A stretch of 64,000 nt of DNA. It comes from Salvia splendens. Taxonomy: Eukaryota; Streptophyta; Magnoliopsida; Lamiales; Lamiaceae. A program made the position numbers and the translations under genes. Positions 34,397-47,047 of this stretch are shown piece after piece; the first letter of the stretch is position 1; each line of letters begins with the position of its first letter. The notes below the pieces were generated by a model. It did no database searches. It was not told the DNA's origin and saw nothing but the letters and a program-made list of their open reading frames with translations. Location of the stretch: NCBI RefSeq assembly GCF_004379255.2, contig NC_056045.1, positions 9,513,593-9,577,592 on the forward strand. The letters run 5' to 3'.

Positions 34397-36628
34397 TCAG
34401 GCAACAATCACAACATAGCCCTATAGCCTAATGGAGCGAACTCACAAACTAGGCATCAGGCAACAATCTCATCATCAAAACAAACATGGCATGACATAAC
34501 AGTTTAAACCACCCTTATTACACCATAATCATACTTTTGAAAACGTAAAGGAGTTTAGTAAAAGAAAGCCCACCTCGACTGCTTAAATCTCAAGTACTCT
34601 CTTCCCTTTGGTATCACGATTCACTTGCAATGATTCACCTTTAACATTTAGATTATATATATATCAACACACTCTTCAAATAAATAAATAAAAATGCATG
34701 CATCCTAAGTAAAGTCTTTTATCTCGTTTCTCGATTTTCGCATATTTTTTTTATTATTCGGCGGCCGCTTGTGCCCATAATCCCTCCGTTGGCTCCTCGT
34801 ACTTCCCTCCAAAATGTAGAAATTAATCTCAATATTTATTTAAGAGAGTAACTAAATTCCCGCAATTATTTCTCTTCAAATTAATTATTTCCGACATACG
34901 ATAAAATTATTCACTCTTTAAATTATTCCGGAGATTAATTAAATATTCGTCACGATTAATTGTCGGCCCAAAATTTAATTAATTCCCTACCTTATATCTC
35001 CAATTTAATTAAGAGGCCCCAAATAAAAATAAAAGAGGGCCCAAACTTTAAATAAATCCCCCCATTTAATTATAAGGCCCAAAGATAATTATTTACTTAG
35101 CCCAATTATTTCTTCATTTCAATTTGTGAGGCCCAAACCAAAAAGGTAGCCCAAAAATTATTTCTCACCATCGTCTTTCCCATCCATTCTCCTTCATTTA
35201 ATTCAGTCCCAAAATTAGAGAGTTTCTCCCAAATTCCCGTCGCCTTCCCGATTCACTCCACGCCGCCGACCACTGCTCACCGGGAAGAAACGATGTTGCT
35301 ATCACGGTGTAGTCGCCGGGTCAGCCTTCGCCAGCCTCCGTCGCTGCAGCGAGAGGAATGGTCGGCGTTCAGCCGCTGCTGTCGTCGCCGTGTCTGTTCG
35401 CCCCTCCGTCGCACGCCGCTGTACCATCGGCGGTAGCGCTGGTTCGCCGCCGTGGAGTCACCGCAGCCGAGCAGCAGCGTTGAGTCAGGCGCCTGCTGTC
35501 GCTGCTCCGTATTGTCGCTGTCCGGTTGCTGACAATGCTCGAACGGTCCCCGAACAGCTCCGAAACAGGATGAAGTTCGTCTTTTGACTTGCTTCTCGGA
35601 TCGATTATTTCCCTGATTCGGAACAGCCCCTCACCAGTCCCGATTACCCCGAAAGATGAGTCTATTACAAAGTTATATTCCTTTCGTATTTTCCGATTAA
35701 TCCTCGCGGTATTCGATTATAAAGTTCGCTTGATGTTGGTTTCAGTTTCTTTCAGTTTGGTTCGATGCCTAATTGATGTGTTCTAGCAGTATTTGAGTTC
35801 TAATTGTATGGTATGCTCCAGTAGGAATTGGAATTGGGAGGGAGTATACCTTGAACAGAGCTTGAGAAAACAACCGATAGCTCCGTCTTTTCGAGTTTGG
35901 TTCACGGTTTCTGCCGGAAGAAAATTGAATGAGTTGATTTCCAAAAGAAACGTGCAAAATCGAGGGAAATTTCTGCAGAATTACCTTGAATTAAAGTTGA
36001 GAGGAAAAGTCTTGTCTTCTTGATGGCAGAGATAGGAGAGAACGGTTTTGGGAAGGAAATAATATAGAGGGAGGGATGGTTTAGATGTGAGAGAGATTTA
36101 GGGGAGAGAGAGAACGTTTTTTTTAACGTGGGTTGAGGGGGAGGATTCAAATTCCTCATATTTTTTTATATATATTTTTGATTAATTTGGATTTGTTTGG
36201 AATTTATTTGCAGATTACGGAGGAGGATAATCTCATCACGGAGGAGGATAATCTTTACAGAATCTTTAAGAAAAAAATTTAATTAGTGTTGATTGAGGAC
36301 CAAATCAACAGGGAAAATATTTAATTAGATTAGTTTAATTCACAGCCCATTGTATTTTATTTTAAATTGTGCAGCCCACAATTTATTTATCACGGACTGG
36401 ATTATTTATCCCATTTATTCGATCTAGCTCGCGAATTGAGTCCAATATATTTATTCCTCACGGAAAGGAATTATTTTAACTTCACGTAGTAATTTATTTC
36501 ACAATTTCTAGTCCAGCGACAAATTCAACTCAACAATTAATTCACGGGCCCTCACAAAATTAATCGCATTAAATGCAAGTACTTTGTGGTTCAAAAAAAA
36601 ATTAGGTTTAGAAAAACGGGGCGTTACA
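34397..36628 (-). repeat. 5' LTR of the gypsy element, truncated (2232 bp)
   Basis: Nearly identical to 28645-30880 of the other LTR, with scattered single-base differences. The roughly 700 bp of the other LTR that would lie at its inner end are missing. Confidence 0.92.
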
Positions 36629-36834
36629 CAGGGATACTAATTAACAGCAATACAAACTGCATACAAGAGTTTGAACCCAAATATTTAAGTACCGCAATCG
36701 TTTCCCAACTACATGACTATGCATAACACAGTTTTGGTTCTAAAACCATGATGATTTTGCCAGTCAAGACGAAGTTAATTGAAGCCAATAATATCATACT
36801 ACATCACAATTCATGCCCAATTCCTGTTCCAATT

Positions 36835-38770
36835 TCATCTTACAGCTTGTCTGATAGGTGCAAGTGAGGAGCTGTTACCGGCAAGCGAGGATAAGCTCCG
36901 TATGTGTCTCCTTGCCGGCTTCTTGGCCTCCAATTTTCCAACCGGCTGTCGCATTTTCACTCCTCTTATCATCTGTATCATGCCAGCATTAGAATAAATA
37001 GGACGCCGAGAAAAGATCAACTACAAGGGCAAAGTTGTAACTCACATATTTGCCACATTTGATATCCGAGTAGATGACAATGAAATCTCCTTCATTGACC
37101 CTCACATAATCCCCTAAGCATGATTAAAATCATAAGATTTGGTAAATCATTAATTTCCTGGTAGTAAGAATATGGTCGGATTGATGTACTCCTCGTTACC
37201 TTACCTGTGTTCTCAAGAAGGTACATTCTGCTTTTGTTATTAGGCCAAAACCTGAAACCTCCAAAATCATATAATCTGAATGGAAATTATAGAAAGGTGT
37301 AATTCTAATATCCAATTCAATTCAAAATTATACCTATAACGCATATTCCAAACACGAGAAGTTCCAATATCTTCCATGGCAATGGAAATCCCATCTCTTG
37401 TTTCCAGTTCTGGGAGATGGCTTTCAGCCTCTTTCTGGCACCCCATTGCAATTTTGTTTAATTTCCAAGAATCAAGAATTCAACCCAAATACATACTCCC
37501 TCCGGTCCCCATTAAATGCACCACATGCTAGTTTTAAGAAATTGTTTGACTTCGTAAATGAAAGTGGATGGAAAAAGTTAGTGGAATATGAGGTTCATTT
37601 ACTAATAGTAGTAAAAGTGAAATAAGACATTTATTGGGACCGTCCAAATAAGAAAATATGAGATATTTAAAGGGGACCGGAGAGAGTATTAAATTTTATG
37701 AAACAAAACAAAGAAGGCACAAGTATACTTACTTTTGGCAACACAATTCTTCCCAAGTTGCCAACATCACTTTGCTTCAACACTTTCTGCAGCAAAAACT
37801 TCCAAGTTCTTTTCAGTCTTCCAACCCTATTCACACACAAAAAAAAATATTAATTCTAACTCAATCATGCAAAAATCTAACATACAAAATCAACCAACCT
37901 GCTGTTGCTGCCTATCATAAACAGCAGCCGCCGCCGCCTGCCGTTGCAGTTGCATGTCGGAATTAGGTCGCTCTGCTGCGAACATCGGGGAAGAGGCACC
38001 CAGAGACCAGTACCCCAAATCCCTCGGAGAAGCACCGCCGTCATCACCCAGGCGAGGATCATTCAGTCGGTTTTGCTGTTGATTCGAGTGACGGCTATGG
38101 TGCGAATACAAGGAGGGCCGTTGTCGCGCCATTCTATTCTTCCTGGCCTCTCTAGTTGCAGAAGAGTCGAATCTCATCGCCCTCTCCCCATTTGAACCGT
38201 GCATCGCATAGGAAGTACCGTACAAACTCTGCGAGAGCGACCACGACGGAGCATGCTCCATTACCTGAGGATGCTGGCACGGGATTCCATTGACAATCCA
38301 TTGGGTTGTGTTTGGATGAGGACTGTAGATGGGAAGGGAAGGAGATTGGGCCCTCTTGTGCAGCTGGTGCTGCTCAACCCAGTCTAGGATGAGTTTAAGG
38401 AGCTGTTTCTTACCTTATTTAGTGGCTCCCAAACGCTTCGAAGCGTATTCAACGGTGGAGCGCTTCAGCTTGATGCTTCTCATATCCTCTGCGGAGATGT
38501 GATCCTTGTTTTGTTTCAGCCATTCGAGGAAGATCATCGCCAGTTCGCTGTTCCCTTGCAGGAAGCTCTAACCTCCGCGCGCTGCCACTCTCTTCCTCGG
38601 GCGGATGTTGGTCTTCTTGAGGGCTGAAAATGGAAGAGGGGTCCCACAGCTCGTTACAGTCGATCAGATCCATGTACTCCATCACCTCACCCAGGCAACT
38701 GCAGCTGCTGATAACTAATCTTCATCCACCCAAGAGGTTGCCGATGAGGGGGAGGAGCTTCCCGTTGTTC
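36835..38770 (-). pseudogene. ABI3-like: ABI3/VP1-type B3 transcription factor pseudogene
   Basis: ABI3 activates seed-maturation genes under abscisic acid (family knowledge). Exon remnants on the minus strand are about 38770-37899, then 37826-37733, 37434-37334, 37251-37205, 37113-37046 and 36972-36835 (stop). They contain YMDLIDCNELWD (acidic region), a B1 domain (LEWLKQNKDHISAEDM, then KKQLLKLILDWVEQHQL), a B2 domain (ATREARKNRMARQR) and a B3 domain ([63 protein letters not shown]). Disabling changes: a frameshift before the B1 domain (about 38548-38565), an in-frame TAA (38415-38417), an extra base at 37802-37803 near the B3 start, and a 9-bp loss in exon 5. The usual N-terminal exon part is missing or unrecognisable. 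A MITE sits in the second intron seen here. Confidence 0.88.
37494..37688. mobile_element. Stowaway-type MITE in an ABI3 pseudogene intron
   Basis: TACTCCCTCCGGTCCCC at the left is mirrored by GGGGACCGGAGAGAGTA at the right, flanked by TA, between exon remnants 37434 and 37733. It is noncoding. Confidence 0.85.
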
Positions 38771-39845
38771 GCAAATGAAAGAAAAATAAATATAATGATT
38801 TCTCACATCATGGAAAGAATGAAGTGAAAAGTATCAACTTTTTCGTTCGGCACAAATTTTAATGAATAATTGGTAAAGTAAGACAGAGATATGATAAAAA
38901 TTAGTAGTGCGAGTGGAGAATGAGCTCCACAACATTAGAACTGTAATGTCATCGTATAATTTGTAAATAAAATGATGTATAGGGGGAATGTATTGTTGAA
39001 CCATTCCAAATAAAGTGTATCTAATTATATCACTAATATGAAGTGTCTTTATTGTTGGTGTCCAAACTAAAAATAGGGGACACAAATAGAAGCATCCTAA
39101 CAAAAGCAAAAGATTAAGATAATTTACCTTCAACCTACATAGACATTTTTTCGCGCCCTAAATTATGGTTATTTTTAAATAATTCAAAACGCTAGTAATT
39201 GCGTATCCATTTTTATGTCTTAAAAGATAAGTTTTTGTATTGTAAGGAAATAAATCATACACTTCTGCGACGGAGGGGGGTATAAGTTACTCTATCTATA
39301 ACTAAGAGGTTTTAGGATGAAAGCTAGGGAGTATAAGTCACTTTTCGTATGAGTAATTGATTTAAGGATGAAAGCTATGAATTTGTATAGTGGTATTGGA
39401 GTGGATCACATAAATCGGTTTTTGGCTTGGAGTCTTGCTCTATTACAAGTAAGTGAGGAAGAGAAAGTGAATTGAATGGGGTATGAATTTTTTAGAGAGA
39501 AAAGAAGAAAACAACCGAATGAGGGAAAGACTAATTAGCTTCGTATCTGTTTGCTTTTCCACTACGTGTATGTATGTATGTATATTATTCTTTGCTGATA
39601 AAACTCAAATACAAAACCAATTTCCCCTCTCTTGGTGAATTTCCGCTTAAATCTGCCAATAAACTGTATTCGTCCAAGGATTTTGTCAAATAGATAGCTG
39701 CCACGACGACATATCATGTGATGCCGTGGCGATCTGTGGAAGCGATAGAAATGCGGCGAGGAGGATCCCACCTTGCCAGCTCCGAATGAAATCTACTTTT
39801 TTAGGACATTACTAATATTTTATTTTATTTGATAGTGAAAACATA
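38771..39845. other. AT-rich spacer upstream of the ABI3 pseudogene
   Basis: The expected ABI3 N-terminal coding sequence and promoter are not found here; sequence from about 38790 is unrelated AT-rich DNA. A 69-residue minus-strand ORF (39771-39562) has no recognisable domain and is not called. Confidence 0.5.
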
Positions 39846-40111
39846 TAGTCCCTCTATCCCGAGAAGACATTTTTTTCTGTCCGCAACCAAATTTTAGGAG
39901 TTGTAAGTATTAAATGCATTTAATTGGAGAGAGAAGGAGTGGATATAAATATTAAATGGAGTGAGAAAGAGAGTTGAATATTTAATTGGAGCGAGAAAAA
40001 AGTGATTAAGTATTAATTGTAGAGATAAAGTTACCAAAAATAGAAATGTGTTATCTTGGTTGGGACAAATCAAAAAGGAAAGTGTGTCATCTTAGTCGGA
40101 CGGAAGGAGTA
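39846..40111. mobile_element. Stowaway-type MITE
   Basis: The ends TAGTCCCTCTATCCCGAGAAGACA and GTCGGACGGAAGGAGTA are inverted, with matching inner words (GACATTTT / AGTGTGTCATCTT). Confidence 0.65.
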
Positions 40112-40335
40112 GTTATGTAGAATACTAACTCCGCCTCATTAATTAGCACAAATTTCATTTTCCGTACATCCTCAATTAATTAACACATTTACTTTTTACT
40201 CTCTTTATCCCAACTAAGTTGAGTCGTATTTTTTTTGGGATGTCCCAACTAAGTTAAGTCATTTCCTTTTTTAACTAACAACAAAACATCCAATCACTCT
40301 TACTTTATTCCATCACCTACTTTACTCTCTCTTTA

Positions 40336-41499
40336 GAGCACCCGCAACGCGGTGCCGTCGCCGTTCCTATGCCGTTCCGGAGGAACGGTTTCGCGGCGGC
40401 ACGCGTTGCAGCGTGCGTTCCGTCGCCATTCCGTGCCGCCACCGTTCCCATGCCGTGCCGCGTTTCGTTCCTCCGGAACGCGGAACGAAACGTTCCGCCA
40501 CGCGCCGAGGCGACGTGGCGGACTCCCATTCGACGCGTGAAGCCCACTCGCTGCCCCGCGAGTGGGCTTCGTCCCGATGACGCAATAATTCATTTTTTTA
40601 AAAAAAAAATTCGAATTTAATAAAAAAAAATAAAATTTTTTTTTATTAACGGTAATGAGACCGTTAATTTTATAGCCGTTTTTTTTTATTATTATTTATT
40701 TATTTACTCTATAAATACTCCTATTTCATACTCATTTCAATCACAAACACACATCTATTTCTCTCTATTTCCACCCCAATTTTCATCTCAAATCAACTCT
40801 ATTTTCCTTCTCCCAAATTTAATCAAACTAATGGATCCTTATGAACAAATGCGTCAAATATTGGAACAATCACTTGAAGAAGATCGACGACGGGAGTACG
40901 TGGTTCATGGAGAACATGGTCGACATCATGTATACGTGCATAATCTTGCATAACATGATTGTCCAAGACGAAGGACCCGAGGCGGGAAATTGGTTCGACC
41001 CCGAATCCCCCGGAAGCTCAACCGCAAGTAGTCCGCCTCGAAGTGGAGCGCATCCGTCTATACAAGAACGGTTATCTATTCGTGCAAGGACACGCGACTC
41101 TAGCGCCCACACCCAACTCCAACATGATCTAATTGAGCACATTTGGGCAAACTTTGGCGGATGAAATTATTAAAATTGTGTACTTTTATTTTTTTATGAT
41201 TTTAATTGTGTGCTTTTTATTTTTTTAAGTTTAAGTTGTAACTTTGTTTTAATGTTGTGTGTTTTTTAATAAAATGTGTTTGTTTTTTTAATTGAATTGA
41301 GTTGAAATTAAAAAAAAATGAAATTGAATGAATAGTAATTTAAGGAACGGTTAAGGAACGGTTAAGGAACGGTTAAGGAACGAGGGTTGCAGGTTCCGTT
41401 CCTTAGTTAAGGAATGGAGTAAAAAAGTACAGTGGGGCCCTCAAATAGTGGTTTAAGGAACGGTTTAGGAACGGTATAGGAACAGCGTTGTGGATGGCC
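40336..41499 (+). mobile_element. PIF/Harbinger deletion derivative (1164 bp)
   Basis: The left end GAGCACCCGCAACGC and the inverted right end GGCCATCCACAACGC are TIRs, flanked by TTA (40333-40335 and 41500-41502). The left 200 bp is GC-rich and full of GGAACGG/CCGTTCC words. Short TTAAGGAACGG repeats lie near 41340-41390. The interior keeps only the two ends of a transposase gene, so it cannot move by itself. Confidence 0.88.
40831..41164 (+). pseudogene. Internally deleted Harbinger transposase
   Basis: The start (MDPYEQMRQILEQSLEEDRR, from 40831) runs into the C-terminal part (MYTCIILHNMIVQDEG ... LQHDLIEHIWANFGG, stop at 41164) in another frame. The whole DDE core is missing. The C-terminal motif matches that of the intact transposase at 16126-17448. 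Confidence 0.85.
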
Positions 41500-41527
41500 T
41501 TATCTTTCATATTTTATTCATCTCTCA

Positions 41528-41861
41528 TACTCCCTCCGTTTCTCCATAGTTGAATCATTTTTCCATTTTGGGAAGTTTCCTCATAGTTGAGTCATTTCCC
41601 TATATAGTAACTTTTTTTTCTTTCTTACTTTACTCTCTCTTACTTTATTCTCTCTACTTTATTCACTTTCTACTTTATTCTCTCTATTTTTTCTCTTACT
41701 TTTTTATTTATTTATTTAACACAGTCAACATTCTTTTCTTAAACTCCGTGCCGAAAAGTTTTGCCTCAACTATGAAGAAACGGATGGAGTACTTTTTAAC
41801 ACAATTTCTTAATCTCTGTGCCCAAAAGTTTTGAATCAAGTTAGTTGGGACGGAGGGAATA
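41528..41861. mobile_element. Stowaway-type MITE
   Basis: The ends TACTCCCTCCGTTTC and GGGACGGAGGGAATA are inverted. A second internal terminus (GAAACGGATGGAGTA, about 41775-41791) suggests a nested or doubled copy. Confidence 0.75.
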
Positions 41862-43245
41862 CTACATTTGGTAATGGACCACACATTCCAATCACTCACA
41901 TTTTATTATAAAATCGAAACGTAAAAGTATGATCTACATTCCATTAACTTTTTTCCACCCACTTTCCTCTACATTTCTTAAAACTCGTGCGGGTCGTGCC
42001 AAGTCAACCGGTGTCAATTAATAGAGGACGGAGGGAGTATTTATTATTCCCTCTATCCCTAAAAATTTGTCACTTATTTCTATTTTCGCTCGTCCCTAAA
42101 ATTTGTCACCTTTTACTTTTACTATTTTTTAGTGAACCTCACATTTCACTAACTCATTCTCACTCACATTTTATTATAAAACTAAAGTATAAAAGTATGA
42201 CTCACATGTCACTAACTTTTTCAGCCCACTATTTATTACATTTCTTAAAACGCGTGTCGGATCCAATTGTGACCTATTTAAAGTATTGATTTTATATTAG
42301 ATTGTGAGTGTAAAAAATTGGTGGAGTGAAATGGGAGAATGAAATGACATTCCTACCTCCATTCCATTCATTTACTTGGTATTTTTCTTCTTGAGAAATC
42401 ACCAATCCTTTTCATTCCTTCCATTTAGCTAACCTTTCCATTCCATTTCATTCTTCTTTTTTTCAAAAAAAAATTAATTAATCATGCCCTTCCCACATCC
42501 TAAATGTATGGGCATCCATAATAAGAGTGGATTAATAATAGCTTAGCCAGAAACTCTTCTTGCTACATCATCATGCCCTTCCCACATCCTATAAAACTGT
42601 TATAATTAATTTTATGAAAGAAAGGATGGTGTCTATAATTATAAAATTAAATTTATAATATACTTTTATTGAATTGTTTCATGCAGTTATAAAACTGTTT
42701 ATAATTAATTTTATGAAATAAAGGATGGTGTCGTCCCATATTTTTGTTATGAATGTGCATATAATTACGACTTAGTTGAAAATCAGGATGGATACTCCAA
42801 AATGGGCCGCCATAGTTTACAATTCGAAATCAATAACGAGGCCCGTGAAAGTTCCCTGCTAAAATTCGCCAAAATAAAACTCAATTTAGATTCACGCATA
42901 CACTCGCACGAACTAGAGGTGTGAATTTTATATTTTTATTGCACATTTTCAATATTTTTTTTATAAAAAAATGATCATGTGTTAGGATGAAGACTGGAGT
43001 TACCCACAAGCAACAAATCTTAGGTTAGCAGCTTACGTATTTTGAAAGTACAACTTTCATTAATTAATCAATAAGATTCATCATCATTTGCATCAACAAC
43101 TTGCATTTCATTATCTATTTTTAGGTTATATATTTTGCTGTTAAACATATAACTGATGACATCTTTGATAAAATTTATTAGATCGTGATATATTTTTCAT
43201 AATCTTGAACATTTCTTTCAATAAAAATAACAATAGCTTAGAATA
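41862..43245. other. AT-rich DNA with MITE debris and direct repeats
   Basis: MITE ends abut at about 42020-42060 (GGACGGAGGGAGTA next to TTCCCTCTATCCC). Direct repeats occur at 42482/42568 (CATGCCCTTCCCACATCCTA) and 42591/42689 (TAATTAATTTTATGAAA then AAGGATGGTGTC). No gene is seen. Confidence 0.55.
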
Positions 43246-44103
43246 GGGTTATTTGTCTATAAATATACAATAGACAAACTTTCAATATTTTTTAATTTTT
43301 CTAAACTTTTATATTTTATGTAAATACATGTACTTTTGACATTTTCTAAATTTTTTTCCTAAACTTCCATTTTTTCTAATTCAAATACATGAACAATGAG
43401 ATTTTCTATTTTTTTCCAGTGAATAATTTCAATCAAAATAATATTAATAATTTTACCCTTTTTCTAAATTGTAATTTTTTAGTTTTAATCAATAATTTTT
43501 TCAATTATATTGAATTGCTATTGTCTTGAAATAATAAATTTTAAGAGATGTTGTGAATTAAGATATTTGTGTTTCAAATTGCATTTGGTTAGAACAATCA
43601 TTGTTTTCATTTTTATATGCTAATACTTTAATTACATGATTTAAATAATTATGTAGAAATTTGCATATACCCATATTTTATTATGATATCTAGAATTTTT
43701 TTTATTTAAATGATGGGATTTTATAAAAATCACTCTTCATAAATTTTGATAAATATAAATTAGTATTCATGCATAAATTTTAAAAGTGTTGGACACTAAC
43801 CGATTTAGAAAAAATCAATCATTAGGAAAAAAAGCCAGAAAAATTTCATAGTTTAGGGGGTTTTCGAGAAAATCTCAAAATTCGGGGGAAATTCTGGAAA
43901 ATCTTGAAAGTTCGTATATTTTTTAGCTTCAATATTCGCTGATGTTTGCCACGTAGGCACTTTTGACCTACACGTCAGCTTCAATATAAATAAAAATGAT
44001 TTTTTGGAAAAATTAAAAAACACATATATATTTACATTAAAAAATAAAAATTTTGAAAAAAATGAAATATGTTGAAAGTTTGTATGTTTACATGCAAATA
44101 ACC
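43246..44103. mobile_element. MULE-like non-autonomous element (about 860 bp)
   Basis: The left end GGGTTATTTGTC and the inverted right end GGTTATTTGCATG start inverted arms of about 60 bp (ACAAACTTTCAA/CATATT). Flanks CTTAGAATA (43237-43245) and TTTAGCATA (44104-44112) may be a decayed 9-bp duplication. TTTGCCACGTAGGCAC at about 43946 is a word common in such plant elements. It is noncoding. Confidence 0.6.
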
Positions 44104-44112
44104 TTTAGCATA

Positions 44113-44856
44113 TAACTAAACTAAGCCGAATTCAATTTGTAAGTCACAGAAAAATCAGTTGCAAAGACAACTAGCTCACTAGTTAGGTAAGTCGACATTC
44201 CTCTACTTTAACTAACTGTATGTCATTGTCCAGATAGTAGCTAGTACTAGATTATCTGTTGGGGCAATACTCTTTCGGGTGCATACATAATTATATACTT
44301 GTAGCCTTGTAGTTCCATATTTTCTTTATTTGTTTTCTGGTAATAAAATATGAAATTGTTAAAAAAGTGAAACCGTGTTGTACTTTATTTGCTTCTAAGT
44401 TATCCATATTTATCTACATTGCAACTTCTGTTTAATATCTCTGAATAATCATTAGAGTTGAGTAAAAGTTAATTCTAACCATAAATAAGAATACCTAATT
44501 TAAATCAATTTTATGATAAAGAGACAGCATTTTATGATAAAGAGACAACATTCCCTTTTTATTACTCCATGTTTAACACAAGTGTGGTAACTCTTTGTAT
44601 AAATTTACAAAAATTAAATAATAGACTCACCAAATTTTTAACTTTTTTGTTTGAATGATGCATATAGTATTACATTTACTTCTTCTATGAGTTGTCAACT
44701 AGGTCAAAGCATGTAGGGATAAGAGAGATTCTAGATTCACTATTTACCTATTTTTATTTTTTATTTTTTATCTTGAGCATAGAGAGATGATCAATCTCTC
44801 AAGACAATCGACCACAGACAAAAAAAAATATCACTATCAGTAAAGGATAAGATGGA
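44113..44856. other. AT-rich spacer
   Basis: No gene is seen. A short duplicated word (ATTTTATGATAAAGAGACA) lies near 44509-44549. Confidence 0.5.
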
Positions 44857-45236
44857 ACCCTTGTTGGAATCTTGAATTTAAGATGTCCGGACAATGAAGT
44901 TTGATTAATAATAAATGTGACGAGACATTTAATTTTGGAAAATTAAATGATATAGTGTCAATCTACGTTCCGCGTAGATGACCGTAGTATATTCACTTTC
45001 TCAAATCCAATTCCCGGTGAGTGAGAAATAATGGATAAAAGTTGGTCACATTGTAGCTTTTGATAAAGCTATGAGTTGAAAGTGTAGGGAGTAATTAACT
45101 AGTGTTAATTATCCCATATAGGAGATGAGACACATCTTTAAATGTGTATTTATTAAGTGACTAATTACACTTAGTAATTATCGTGGACTAAGATGGGTGA
45201 AAGAGCCCACATGCGCGCCGAGCCGCACCCGTGCCC

Positions 45237-45264
45237 TTGGACTTGGACTTGGACTTGGACTTGG
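45237..45264. repeat. Hexamer tandem repeat
   Basis: TTGGAC repeated about 4.5 times in the left part of the Copia LTR. Confidence 0.9.
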
Positions 45265-45392
45265 TTCTTTGGCTTGTCCCTGGATCCAGACTTAATGTTT
45301 TGGACCACATGCGCCTTGATCAGCAGCCTGATCAACTTGGCCTGCTGCGCCTTGAGCGATGGCTTGATCAGTGTCTAGATCAAGTCACGAAG

Positions 45393-46912
45393 TGTGGCAC
45401 CTCAACCCCTCTGACGTATACTCTTATAATAAATAAATACCTTATCATAAAAGCAATCAATACACGTGTCTAATTCATAGAACACCCATATTATATAAGT
45501 TCAAACCAACACTTATCCGATACATATTTCAAAATATCATGTAAAGTAGTGGAACCCTCTCACTAGTCTATATACTATACATTTATCTACATGCAAAATG
45601 ATGAGGAGGAGAAGGTTGCCAATATGCGTCAGCCGCCGAACCTGATAACACGTGGAGTTCCTATGACCCATGTCAGTCAAAACTTTACTGCTATTTTATT
45701 CCTGAAAAATTTAGTGGTTTATATGAGCCATAACTCAGTATATATAAATTTCCACCTTTAATCTCACATGATACAAACATCAAGCATATTCTTTTATCAA
45801 TACATATAATCAGAAACAATATATAACATAATTTAAAAACAAACCAGCTCATATTCATATGCATATGCCACTCTATTCAGTTTATTATTCTGTAACAGTC
45901 AAGCCTGGTATCTGCCCGGGATTCCTCTATGACCAAAGGTCTCTCTGTAATTGGACTCATAGGTCCCTCTGTATTTGGACTCATAGGTCCCTCTGTATTT
46001 GACCCGAAGGCCCCTCTGTATTTGGACTCATAGGTCCCTCTAAAATTTCAGATCCAGTACAAGACTGTCACATATCCTCTTTAATCCAATGATTCACATA
46101 ATCAGTATCATAAACATATCATTTGCACCAATAACATATCCATATCATATTCCACCATCTATATCAAATAACACATAATCATATTGGATCACATCATATA
46201 ATCAAATCATTCATTTTGTTTAACACCTAGCAAAGAAGTAAATAAAACATGTAAAATTAAAAGTGTGATTTATACATACAGAAAGCTTTGACTTCCAATC
46301 CACGGCCTTCCATCCCTTGAATAATTTTCCTTTTCTTCAACTGTTTTTTTTTATATTGCTACTCTTTTCTTTTTCTACTGATTCTTTATTTCGATTTTTT
46401 TTACAACTAACCCTCGATAATTCACTTCCTCTCTTTTTTTTTCCTTCACTGAAATAGGCATATATATATTTATAGGATCGGTGGAAATTTTTAAAATTAA
46501 ACCGACCTCAGACTAATCAAAAATATTGATGTGCATACACGACACGTATTTCTTAGCATTACACTTGTGAAGTTTTTATCATCTCTATATATGTGTTGTG
46601 TCTCACTCCCATAATATTACACATACTATTAAACACACACACACACATTATTACACATACTAATTTATAACTATAATTAGTTGTGCATGGCTATACGTAG
46701 CCATATACACACATTGCTATTGGACACATACTTATTTATATATATATATACTACTACTTTAAATCCCATGCACACACAACTACTTTAATTCAATGATTTA
46801 ATATACTAAACAAATTTATATTATACATAATATATTCATTATTTATTTTGAAATACGGAATAAAATATGCAATGATGCAAAATGATGTACGTTTCGGATT
46901 AGGGATGTCACA
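45393..46912 (-). repeat. Left (3') LTR of the nested gypsy element
   Basis: TGTGGCACCTC...GGATGTCACA. It contains about four copies of a 24-bp unit, CCCTCTGTATTTGGACTCAT..., around 45941-46040, and CA/TA microsatellites near 46630-46750. Confidence 0.9.
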
Positions 46913-47047
46913 ATTCTTCCCCTCTTAAAGAATTTTGTCCGCAAAATTCGCTTTCCCCCTGAGCTAATGCATCCAATAAAATCACTAACCCGTAAACAGA
47001 TGTGGATAGTTCTTTCTCATTTTTTCTTCAGTTTCCCAAGTAGCCTC

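Larger units (their letters stand above)
27934..36628 (-). mobile_element. Ty3/gypsy LTR retrotransposon, internally deleted
   Basis: The element runs on the minus strand between TGTCACGACC (27934) and GGGCGTTACA (36628), flanked by a perfect CAGGG duplication (27929-27933 and 36629-36633). The right-hand (5') LTR is only 34397-36628, lacking about 700 bp present in the left (3') LTR at 27934-30880. The primer-binding site, gag and protease are gone too. What remains is RT, RNase H, integrase and a chromo-like end in that order, typical of Ty3/gypsy chromoviruses, all with frame breaks. The copy cannot encode its own machinery. It landed about 200 bp past the stop codon of the ABI3 pseudogene. 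Confidence 0.93.

Noticed and set aside
39562..39771. 69-residue minus-strand ORF, GC-richer than surroundings
   Set aside because: No recognisable domain or splice context; could be chance or a gene scrap too small to judge.
45193..45378. ORF with a WTWTWTW repeat
   Set aside because: Made by the TTGGAC hexamer repeat in the Copia LTR.
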